Made by a program: the position numbers and the translations under genes. Positions 36,697 through 46,000 of a stretch of DNA of 64,000 bases are shown one piece after another (within the stretch, counting starts at the first letter, position 1; the number at the start of each line of letters is the position of its first letter). The notes beneath the pieces were generated by a model. The model was not told the origin of the DNA, did no database searches, and saw only the letters and a list, made by a program, of their open reading frames with translations. The DNA is from Marinoscillum furvescens DSM 4134 (GTDB taxonomy: Bacteria > Bacteroidota > Bacteroidia > Cytophagales > Cyclobacteriaceae). The stretch lies in NCBI RefSeq assembly GCF_003386095.1, contig NZ_QREG01000020.1, positions 2,492 through 66,491 of the forward strand, given 5' to 3'.

Positions 36697-37794
36697 ATGA
36701 AACAATTCCTTTCTGTAATGCTGTGTGCAATTTGTATTGGTGCCAGCGGCCAAAACATCATTTATGACAACCTGGGCAAAGCACCGGTAGGTGGAGGCCT
36801 GGAGATGGAAGACTACTGGGTGTGGGGCAGCTCAGTGATCAAAGGCGATGATGGTAAATACCACATGTATGCTTCTCGCTGGCCCAAGTATCTCAAATTT
36901 CACCCTGGCTGGATGATAGCCTCCGAGATCGTACATGCGGTATCGGATACACCCGAAGGCCCCTATGAATTTAGTGATGTTGCCCTGGGTGCAAGAGGGG
37001 CCCAGTACTGGGATGGCCGATCCTGTCACAATCCTAAAATTGTCAAACACAAGGACACGTATATCTTATATCATATGGGGTCTACACACCCATTTGAAGA
37101 GGTAACGGAAGAAAATGCACATGAATTGACCTTATCCAGCAAATGGTGTATTGCGGGCAGGTGGGGCAAGCGCGTGGGGATGGCGACATCCAAAAGTCCC
37201 TATGGTCCTTGGAAAAGGTTAGATGCGCCCATTTTGGACGTTAAACCGAATTCATTCTATAGCTTTCTTACGTCCAATCCGTCTCCACTGATCAAAGAAG
37301 ACGGCTCGGTGGTATTGCTATTTAAAGGGCGAAGTTATCGAGACGATGAGCTGACCCATACAGATCAGTTCATTGGAGTAGCCACCGCACCTGCTGTAGA
37401 AGGCCCGTATAAGGTTGTGGGAGATGAACCAGTTTTTTCGGCTGAGAAATTCGGAGAAGTGGAGGACCCCCATCTCTGGAGCGACGATCAGGGCTTTCAT
37501 ATGATAGCCAAAGACATGAGGGGTGACATCATTGGTGACGGCAATCACCACGGCGGTGTATTGGCACACTCCGAAGACGGCATCAACTGGGTGCTGGATG
37601 AAAACCCGCTAGCCTACACCCGGGAGGTCACCTGGGACAATGGTCAGACCATTAAGCAGGGGCAGCTGGAGCGGCCTTTCGTGTTTGTGGAAGACGGTAA
37701 ACCCACACACATCTTTTTTGCCACCATGGATGGGCCTGGAGGCTTTGGCAACGGCACCAAAACATGGAACATGGTAATACCTCTTAAAAAGTAA
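36697..37794 (+). CDS. GH43-like five-bladed beta-propeller protein
   Basis: 365 residues with signal peptide MKQFLSVMLCAICIGASG. Repeated blades with the pattern of clan GH-F-type propellers: GSSVIKGDDGKYHMYASRW, NPKIVKHKDTYILYHMG, SNPSPLIKEDGSVVLLFKG, VEDPHLWSDDQGFHMIAKDM, ERPFVFVEDGKPTHIFFAT. Such proteins hydrolyse arabinose, xylose, galactose or anhydro-galactose linkages. The usual first-blade catalytic Asp is not obvious here (YWVWGSS in its place), so either the subfamily is unusual or the active site differs. It is followed 8 nt later by beta-helix B. Periplasmic location is likely. Confidence 0.75.
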   Translation: MKQFLSVMLCAICIGASGQNIIYDNLGKAPVGGGLEMEDYWVWGSSVIKGDDGKYHMYASRWPKYLKFHPGWMIASEIVHAVSDTPEGPYEFSDVALGARGAQYWDGRSCHNPKIVKHKDTYILYHMGSTHPFEEVTEENAHELTLSSKWCIAGRWGKRVGMATSKSPYGPWKRLDAPILDVKPNSFYSFLTSNPSPLIKEDGSVVLLFKGRSYRDDELTHTDQFIGVATAPAVEGPYKVVGDEPVFSAEKFGEVEDPHLWSDDQGFHMIAKDMRGDIIGDGNHHGGVLAHSEDGINWVLDENPLAYTREVTWDNGQTIKQGQLERPFVFVEDGKPTHIFFATMDGPGGFGNGTKTWNMVIPLKK

Positions 37795-37802
37795 AATCAG
37801 AT

Positions 37803-39191
37803 ATGAAGACGAACGATATAAAAATGAGACGAGCGAGTTGGATCCTTGCCCTGTTGGCGTTGGTATGGGTATTGCCTGCAAGTGCCATTCAGGAAAAGAA
37901 AGAGGTTGTAGAAATCGCAACGCTGGATGAGTTGAAGCAGTACCTCCCCAAGAGCAACGTACAGGTAAAACTAAAGCCGGGGAATTACCAAATCGATGAG
38001 GCGGAAAGCATCCGCTTTATCCGAATCACAGGCAACAATGCACACTATGACCTCAATGGAGTGCGCTTTATGGTGGACACCAAACTGTTTAGCAGACCAG
38101 ACCTGGCCAAAAGCGACGATGGCAACAGCATGTACTGTGCCATAGAAATATCTGGAAACGATGTAACTCTGGAGGGGCTATACATCGAAACCTACGGACA
38201 CACACCGGGAAGACAGAGCAAAAACAAGATATTCAACCTTGTGGGTGAAAACGTAACCCTCAAAAACGTAGAAGTTCGCACAGCCGGCTCTAGTCCCTGG
38301 GGATACGGTAGCCTATATGGTTTGGGCGGAGGTGACGTTCGCAAGATGAATGGCATCCGCGTGGGCTATCCTGCCAAAAATGTAAAAGTCATTGGCTGTA
38401 CGGTACACATGCGTGCAATGGGCCACGCGATCTTTTTGCAGGGTGCGGAAAACACCCTGATCGAGGACTGTCATGTAGATGGACTCCTTCGTACTACAGA
38501 TGCTATCCTGGCCGAAACCTCAGGTTACGCTTTTGACAAAGATTTCTATGCAGGCAAAGGTGGCTATGTCGAGGGTACGTTGATTCGCGATGATGGCAAG
38601 ATCATGCCCGGCGAGATCATCTCGCTCAGCGAAGACGGCATACGCATGTACCCTGAGTACAAGGGCCACAAAACGCTTAACACCACTGTGAAAAACTGTA
38701 CGGTGACACAAATGCGGCGAGGAATATGCACAGGGTTGAGCACCTCTGGTGACAAAGTGATCAACTGCGTGGTGCGCGACTGTGTAGCCACTGGATACAA
38801 CGTGGGCAATGGCGACACGCTGATCAACTGCAGCGCTGATGCCAAATATGCGGAAGCCTTTTGTGTACCCTACCTCAATGCCAAAAACGCCTATGTGGAG
38901 ATGAATATTTTGGATAGCAGAGGCGGGATTGCCAATGACTTGCTGGCAAAAATCAACGGTAAGGGACATCAGGTGAAGATTACCACTGCAGATGATCAGT
39001 ATATCCCCGAAGAGATGTCTATTCGTCTGGCCGTGTGGGAGGGCTATGGCAATTTCAATAAAAAAGCCAAAATGCACGCCATAAACATTACGCTAGACAA
39101 CCAGACAAATACAAGGGTTTTGCTATTTCCGGAAGCCAACAGCAACGACATTCAGAGTGTTGGGGCGGTGAAGAAAGTCAAGTCCAAATAG
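37803..39191 (+). CDS. Right-handed beta-helix protein B (paralog of A and C)
   Basis: 462 residues; the signal peptide is best read from the in-frame ATG at 37824 (MRRASWILALLALVWVLPASA), but 37803 is also possible. It has the same fold and motif set as the proteins at 23309 and 41535: H208, R230, T232-D233, E238, E277 and R281, and a PWGYG loop. It is the most divergent copy: it lacks the RHRKHS block, has A234 where the others have a second Asp, and carries an insert before the EDGIRMYP motif. This implies a different but related substrate. It begins 8 nt after the GH43-like gene and ends 52 nt before the cytochrome-containing lipoprotein. Confidence 0.75.
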   Translation: MKTNDIKMRRASWILALLALVWVLPASAIQEKKEVVEIATLDELKQYLPKSNVQVKLKPGNYQIDEAESIRFIRITGNNAHYDLNGVRFMVDTKLFSRPDLAKSDDGNSMYCAIEISGNDVTLEGLYIETYGHTPGRQSKNKIFNLVGENVTLKNVEVRTAGSSPWGYGSLYGLGGGDVRKMNGIRVGYPAKNVKVIGCTVHMRAMGHAIFLQGAENTLIEDCHVDGLLRTTDAILAETSGYAFDKDFYAGKGGYVEGTLIRDDGKIMPGEIISLSEDGIRMYPEYKGHKTLNTTVKNCTVTQMRRGICTGLSTSGDKVINCVVRDCVATGYNVGNGDTLINCSADAKYAEAFCVPYLNAKNAYVEMNILDSRGGIANDLLAKINGKGHQVKITTADDQYIPEEMSIRLAVWEGYGNFNKKAKMHAINITLDNQTNTRVLLFPEANSNDIQSVGAVKKVKSK

Positions 39192-39243
39192 CCAGATAGA
39201 TGTTCGGGATCCGAACGATCAAAACATAATTACAGAGAATACC

Positions 39244-41472
39244 ATGAATGTAAAAAGTACGGTGCTTGCCCTGGTGGTAGGCTTGCTCTTCGTCAAGTGT
39301 GCAGAAAAAGAGTTTTCTGACAAGATTTATGAAAAACCAGAAATTGTAAAGGAAGCACCTTCTACGTTTTTGTCCCCTGAGGAGAGTATGAAAACATTTT
39401 ATTTACCGGAAGGGTATCGGGTGGAGCTGGTGGCCAGCGAGCCCATGATAGATGAGCCGGTAGCCATTGCCTGGGACGGAGATGGGCGGATGTATGTGTC
39501 CGAGATGAATACCTACATGCAGGACGTGGATGGTAGCGGCACTAAAAGGTCCATCAGCAAAATCAGGTTGCTGGAAGACTTGGATGGAGACGGCAAAATG
39601 GACAAAAGCACGATCTTCATCGACAGCTTGCTGTTACCTAGAATGATCTTGCCGTTGGAAAATGAACTTATTGTCAACGAGACCTTCTCTTATGATCTCT
39701 GGAGTTACAAAGACACGGATGACGATGGAGTTGCGGACCAGAAAGAGCGTGTCTATTACAATCCAAACCGACGTGGCGGAAACCTGGAGCATCAGCAGAG
39801 CGGATTGCTCTGGAACCTGGACAACTGGGTGTATACCACGTACAATCCCATGCGCTTTAAATTCAAAAAAGACCAGGTGATTGTGGACTCTCTGGACAAT
39901 ATGCCAAGCGGCCAGTGGGGGCTAACACAGGACGAAATGGGCATCATGTACTATTCTTCGGCTGGTTCAGAAAACCCTGCTTATGGATTTCAGCAAGCGG
40001 CCGTATATGGTGATTACAACCCCAAAGGGAGATTGTCCGAAGGATTTATGGAGCCCTGGCCCATCGTGGGTACACCGGATATACAGGGTGGCCCCAAAAG
40101 GTTGAGAGAAGACGGTACACTTAACCATTTTACTGGTGTGGCAGGTCAAGAGATATTTCTAGGTCATCGATTGCCACCAGCTACTTACGGAGACTTGTTT
40201 ATTCCAGAGCCTGTCGGGCGACTGATCCGACGAGCAAAGGTCAGAATAGAGGACGGCAAAAAAGTACTATACAATGCCTACGATCAGGCCGAATTCATGG
40301 CTTCCACTGATTTGAACTTCAGACCGGTACAGGCCAAAACCGGTCCTGATGGCGCCTTGTACATCGTAGACATGTATCGGGGCATTATTCAGGAGAGCAA
40401 CTGGACGAGAAAGGGAAGTAAAATTCGTCCGCATATCCTCAGAAAGGGGCTAGACAAAAACATCGGCAGGGGTAGAATCTATCGCATCGTTCATGAGGAA
40501 ATAGCGCCTGATGGCAAGCCTCAGCTAAAAGGGAAGCGTGCTTCAGAATTGATTGATTACCTGGGCCACCCAAATGGCTGGTACCGCATGACCGCTCAGA
40601 AGCTCATCATTTTAAAAGATGACCAGTCAGTGGTGCCCGTACTGAAAGCGCTGGCGTCTGCTTACCCCTCATTTATAGACAGAATATTCAATAGTGATAA
40701 AGATTTTGAGATTCAGCGTGTACATGCGCTGTGGACGCTGGAAGGACTGGGCGTAGTGGATAGGTCACTGCTGCTCGAAAAACTAAAAGATGAAGACCCA
40801 AGGGTGAGGGTCACCGCTATTCGTTTGGCTGAGAATTTATTAAAGTCGGGAGATGTGGCATTTATTCCTCATATGCAACCGCTGGTGACCGACACCTCCA
40901 TAGAGGTAGTCAGGCAGCTTGCGCTCAGTTTGCGCTATAGCCGCAGCGAGGCAGCCACGGAGCTTTTGAAGGAAATCCAGAACACCTACAAAGACAATGA
41001 GGTAGTGGCGCATGCCGTGCAAGAAAGTCTCAAGAAAGATGATTCCCGCCTGGAGCAATTGAAAGAGAGGATAGCTAAAAGGCCCCTTCGAGATAAAAGA
41101 AGTATTCTGGCCGGATATGATACCTATAAGCAGCTGTGTATTACCTGTCATGGGCCAGATCTTCAGGGAGTTGTTACGGACAATGGAGTGGCGATAGCTC
41201 CACCATTGATCGGAAGTCCCAGAGTGAAAGGTGACCCCAATAAGCTGAGCAAAATATTGTTGAATGGATTGGTAGGCCCCATTGATGGGGTGGATTATGG
41301 AATAATGACCTCTTACAAAAGCAATGGTGATCAGTGGATCACCGATGTGCTAAACTACGTGAGGGCCATGAACGATGCAGACGCTTTCCATAGAAGAGAG
41401 GTAAGAAGAGCCCGAGCGCAGACAAAGGATCGGGAAGATTTCTGGACACTGGAGGAGCTAGCTGCCGAATAA
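39244..41472 (+). CDS. Lipoprotein with PQQ-like beta-propeller, HEAT repeats and cytochrome c domain
   Basis: 742 residues. A short hydrophobic N-terminus ends in a Cys (LLFVKC), plausibly lipidated although the lipobox is weak. A propeller of the membrane-bound-dehydrogenase/PVC type follows (YRVELVASEPMIDEPVAIAWDG; GPDGALYIVDMYRGIIQ), then HEAT-like helical repeats (about 450-610) and a class I cytochrome c domain with heme motif C632-I-T-C635-H636. Similar architectures are common in Planctomycetes and Bacteroidota and are thought to be periplasmic oxidoreductases, but substrates are mostly unknown. Here, inside a PUL and between two beta-helix genes, oxidation of a sugar released by the lyases is a reasonable inference. 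It is 32-62 nt from the next gene, depending on start. Confidence 0.83.
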   Translation: MNVKSTVLALVVGLLFVKCAEKEFSDKIYEKPEIVKEAPSTFLSPEESMKTFYLPEGYRVELVASEPMIDEPVAIAWDGDGRMYVSEMNTYMQDVDGSGTKRSISKIRLLEDLDGDGKMDKSTIFIDSLLLPRMILPLENELIVNETFSYDLWSYKDTDDDGVADQKERVYYNPNRRGGNLEHQQSGLLWNLDNWVYTTYNPMRFKFKKDQVIVDSLDNMPSGQWGLTQDEMGIMYYSSAGSENPAYGFQQAAVYGDYNPKGRLSEGFMEPWPIVGTPDIQGGPKRLREDGTLNHFTGVAGQEIFLGHRLPPATYGDLFIPEPVGRLIRRAKVRIEDGKKVLYNAYDQAEFMASTDLNFRPVQAKTGPDGALYIVDMYRGIIQESNWTRKGSKIRPHILRKGLDKNIGRGRIYRIVHEEIAPDGKPQLKGKRASELIDYLGHPNGWYRMTAQKLIILKDDQSVVPVLKALASAYPSFIDRIFNSDKDFEIQRVHALWTLEGLGVVDRSLLLEKLKDEDPRVRVTAIRLAENLLKSGDVAFIPHMQPLVTDTSIEVVRQLALSLRYSRSEAATELLKEIQNTYKDNEVVAHAVQESLKKDDSRLEQLKERIAKRPLRDKRSILAGYDTYKQLCITCHGPDLQGVVTDNGVAIAPPLIGSPRVKGDPNKLSKILLNGLVGPIDGVDYGIMTSYKSNGDQWITDVLNYVRAMNDADAFHRREVRRARAQTKDREDFWTLEELAAE

Positions 41473-41534
41473 CTACCGATCTGGAATTAAATGCTAAGAA
41501 AATAATGGGAAAACCGCTTCAAAAGTTGATAAGA

Positions 41535-42950
41535 ATGAAAATAGAAAAGCAATTGGCAACACTACTGATGATACTCACCCTGAGCATAAATGGGATGGCA
41601 CAGGTTACGGTAAACTCACTGCAGGAGCTGCGGCCTTACCTCAAGCAGGACAGTGTGCAGGTCAAACTGGCTCCGGGTGTATATACCATTACGGCTGAGG
41701 ATATCAAAAAGGGAGCTTTTCCGGATCAGATCCGAATAAAAAACAATGCCAACGTGTTGCTCCTTTTTACCGGTAGCCACAGTGTTTATGACTTTACAGG
41801 GGTTACCCTGGAGGTAAAAACAGAGGTTTTTACAGCTTTTCCCAATCAGGATGAGTTTCATCAGCTGCAGGTCATCGGCAATCACAATGTGCTAAAAAAC
41901 CTCACCATGGTGGATGTAGGCTCTGTACATGATGCGCCCACCCACCGGGGAACCAACATCGTGATGGATGGCTCACACAACCGCATCGAAGGTTTTCACC
42001 TGACCACAAAAGGGGCATACCCTTATGGGTATGGTGAGGCATTTGGCAAGGGTGGACGAAGCGTGATCAGGCACCGAAAGCATTCTTCTTTTCTGGTAAG
42101 AGGCTACAAGAACCACGCGAAAAACTGTACCGTCATCCATCGCTCGTACGGGCACGCCATTTTTATGCAGGCGGCTGACTTGCCCATCATAGAAGGCTGC
42201 TACGTGGAAGGAGCGATGCGCTCCACAGATGATATGCTCAACGAGCGGGGCACCGGATCTGATGCCGATAAGGTAGGTTTTAAGACAGTTTGGGGCTATG
42301 AGCTGCCCAAAGGCTATATAATGTGTACGGGAGAGGAGGGTATTCGTGCTTACAACGGCGGTGAAACCCTTATTGATGGAAAAGAATACCGCAGAGGTAC
42401 GTCAAACCCCACCATCATCAACTGTACAGTGAAAAACATGCGGGCAGGAGTGACGCTAACCCATGCTACTGGTAAAAAGTACGTGTCGGGTACTACCGTC
42501 ATAGGCTGTGAACGCGGGTTTTGCATTGGATCTGGAGATATTGTAGACTGCTATGCCGATACTCAGCATGGTCCAGCTCTGGGTGTAGACTATACCTGGG
42601 ATCAAGGGATGACCGCAGATATCACACTACTCCCGTACGAAGGGGAAACTTATAATGGGAGTGGCCATGCAGCCATTATCATTGGGAGCAATCATAAAAT
42701 CACTCTCCGGAGTGCCATTCCAAATCCAGATACTAACCTGAAAATTCACGTGGGTGGTGACAACCGAACCATCGGCATGCTTGGGAAAGATGAAAATTAT
42801 TCTGCCTCAAACATCGTGCTGCACAACCTTACGGGCTATCCGGTGGTGCTGGATGACAATAGTAAAAATTGCACGGGAATTTCTGCTGGTGAGGTGATCG
42901 ACGAAGGTGAAAATAACCATGTTTTCAAAAAACAGCTTGAAGTGAAATAA
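41535..42950 (+). CDS. Right-handed beta-helix protein C (paralog of A and B)
   Basis: 471 residues from the ATG at 41535, which gives the signal peptide MKIEKQLATLLMILTLSINGMAQ; a start 10 codons upstream (41505) precedes it. It is most like protein A: P(Y)GYGEAFGKGG loop, RHRKHSSFLVRG, H207, R229, T231-D232-D233, E237, E267-E268 and R271, with NCTVKNMRAG coils. Conserved acidic, His and Arg positions fall in the same helix turns as in A and B, arguing for a shared active site rather than a mere structural protein. It lies directly before the second T9SS alginate-lyase-type gene. Confidence 0.75.
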   Translation: MKIEKQLATLLMILTLSINGMAQVTVNSLQELRPYLKQDSVQVKLAPGVYTITAEDIKKGAFPDQIRIKNNANVLLLFTGSHSVYDFTGVTLEVKTEVFTAFPNQDEFHQLQVIGNHNVLKNLTMVDVGSVHDAPTHRGTNIVMDGSHNRIEGFHLTTKGAYPYGYGEAFGKGGRSVIRHRKHSSFLVRGYKNHAKNCTVIHRSYGHAIFMQAADLPIIEGCYVEGAMRSTDDMLNERGTGSDADKVGFKTVWGYELPKGYIMCTGEEGIRAYNGGETLIDGKEYRRGTSNPTIINCTVKNMRAGVTLTHATGKKYVSGTTVIGCERGFCIGSGDIVDCYADTQHGPALGVDYTWDQGMTADITLLPYEGETYNGSGHAAIIIGSNHKITLRSAIPNPDTNLKIHVGGDNRTIGMLGKDENYSASNIVLHNLTGYPVVLDDNSKNCTGISAGEVIDEGENNHVFKKQLEVK

Positions 42951-43008
42951 TAAATATGCCTATGTGAATCAGAGCAATCCGATTCATCATGAAAAACCTG
43001 ATCTAACC

Positions 43009-46000
43009 ATGAAAAAGTTACTTACCTACGTCCTGATCTATGCTCTGGTAACCTTGGGGGCATCTGTAAATGCTCAAGTTCCATCAGATTTCGAGTTTTC
43101 TCATCCTGGGATCACATTTAGCACTCAGGATCTGGAGCGCATGAAAAACAGTATCAATATAGAGCCCTGGAAAACGGCCTATGGGCTTTTGCAGGAAGAT
43201 TTTAGAAGCTCGCCTGACTATCAAATGCAGGGGCCTGCGGAGCGGGTAGACAGAAATGGACAAAACCATGGCGCTTTTGAGAATGATGGACATGCTGTAC
43301 TCTACCAATCCATCCTATACTATGTCACTGGCAACACACAGTATGCGGAAAATGCGCTGGCTATGATTGATGCCTGGACAACAACGATGACCTTCTTAGG
43401 AGGAAATGTACCTTCTATTTTTGCAGGGGGCCCCGGTGGTGCAATTTTAGAAGGAGCGGAGATATTGAGGTACCATTACCCCGGCTGGACAGAGCGCCAT
43501 ACTACTATCACTGAGAAATGGGCGAAGGAGGTATTGTTGCCAACTCACTTTATTCCGGATCCACTCAGAGTGGCCAATCAGGGAGCTGGTCAGATCAACG
43601 GGGCATTGACCATTGCTATTTTCACTAATGATGTGGTGCTGTTTAATCAGGCCATTGATAACTACCTGAATGAACCCTGTGCGGGGATAGTCAACTCCTT
43701 ACCAAACGGACAGAATGGAGATACAGGAAGAGATTACGGACATGCTTTTGGCATGGTAATAAATCTCGCACAGGCAGCAGAAAGAGCTTATTCACAGGGT
43801 GTTGACCTTTTTTCCACCCTTAACTATCGCTTGTTAGCCCTATCAGAATATTGGAATGCTTACGGCTTGGGTGTAGATGTAGAGTACATTCCACATGGCA
43901 CTTGCTATGGGTTTTGGTCGGTCATTGGTGAAAAAGGCAGGGGATGGAGTGATCATAGTACCAATACGCTGCTGGAGATCATTCATGGGGCATATACGGT
44001 GCGTCAGGGTATTCCCTCACCATACACCACCGAACGAATAAATAGTATTCCGGTGTCCAGAAATACCTTTTTATTCAAAGTGGCAGATGAATCTTTTGAG
44101 GCGAATATAAAGCTGGAGCCGGAAGGATTTACTCCAAAGGAGACCGATCATTTACTTACCGCAAGCCAAATAGGTAACATCAATTCTGGATCGGCTAGCT
44201 ACAATGAAGCAGAAAATGAATGGACACTAACAGCTGATGGAGGGGCTATTAGTGGGAGAGCATCGTCCGATGCGTTTCAGTATGCATACCAACAAATCAC
44301 TGGAGATGCCACCATCATAGCACACGTAAATGCGATGAACACATCGAGCACTACAGCTGAGGTAGGGCTGATGTTTAGAGAAACCCTCGATGCTGATGCC
44401 GATATGATGAGCATATTGGCAAGGAATAGTGCGGAGTATCCTGAGTTGGTTTCGACCTGGCGGGGGCAGGATGTTGAGAGCAACTACTATGGGGTGAGTG
44501 GCACCAGAGATATTCCGTCTGTAGAGCGGTCATTGCCTTACTGGTTGCGAATAGAAATTCGGGGTGATGACATTAGCGGCTTCACTTCTGATGACGGTGA
44601 AAACTGGGCTCCACTGGTTCACAGAGTGTTTGACAATACCAATCAATATTACCTTGGACTTGTGGCTGCGTCGAGCTCAGGATCTGTGACAGCAGGCTTT
44701 AATGATGTGGAAATTTACATCGAAGAATCCTCTGGAGTGGACGGACAATGTACCATATCGGGATACCCGATTAGTGGCTTTGATAGTGAAGGAGCCCCTG
44801 TGTACGAAATGAATGTATTGCCTGCCATGATTGAGGCTGAAAACTTTGATTACACAGTAGTGAATGACAATCATAATGCTGAGAGTGTATATCGCACTGA
44901 CGGCTGCCTGGAAGTCTCAGAAACCACCTCAGGAGGCTACCATGTGACCATTAGCGAGCCGGGAGATTATCTTGCTTATACATTGGCTGTACCAGCCGAT
45001 GGAGTGTACGCCATTGGTATGAAGTATGCAGCCTCCAATTCAGCAGGCAGAATCCAGTTTGTATTTGCTGAGGAAAATCTCACTGGAGAGGTAGTTGTAC
45101 CTTCTACAGGTGGTCTGGAAAACTGGTGCGAAATGATTGTGGTACGAGAAGTGCGGCTGGCTGAGGGGCTCTATAAGATGAAAATGGTTTTTTCGGGACT
45201 GTCCACGCTCAATATCGACCAGCTTACCATAACGCAAGTGTCCCTGGATCCGACCATCGAAAACTTAGCACTGGCAGGTACGGCCTCCCAATCTTCTACA
45301 GCGTATGAGGGCGCAGCAGATAGGGCCATTGATGGAAACACCAGTGGTAATTATGGCGATGGCTCCGTAACGCACACCAGCCATAGTGAGACGCTGAAAT
45401 GGTGGCAAGTGGACTTAGGCAGTGAGAAAGCAATCGAATCCATTGGGATTTTCAATCGTACGGGATCTAACTACGGAGCTCACCTCAATAATTTCACAGT
45501 TGAAGTTTTCGATGCACAAGATCAGGTGGTATTTACAGAAACATATGTGGATCCTCCCAACCCATTTCTAAGTATTGGCACCGGTGGAGTCATTGGCAAG
45601 GTGGTGAAAATCTCGAAAACTTCAGACAAAGCGATAACGCTAGCAGAGGTGCAGGTTTTTGGCTATGAAAGCCAGCAGCAGCCTCAGACCATTACTTTTG
45701 AGGACCTTCCCAACAAGTCTGTCGGTGATCCGGACTTTGTACCAAATGCAATGGCCAGCTCTGGATTGCCCATTAGTTATTCTAGTTCCAATCCGGAGGT
45801 GGCTGCCATTGTCGGGGGCAACATCCGCATCATTGGCGAAGGCACTACTTCCATCACAGCTTCTCAGAGTGGAAATGATAATTATCTGCCTGCTTTGGAA
45901 GAAACCCGAGAAATGATCGTCCTAAGCAATGACGCACCAGAGAAATCCATTCAGGAAGTAACTTTTGATGAGATAGCTGCAAAAAAAGTAGGAGATATGG

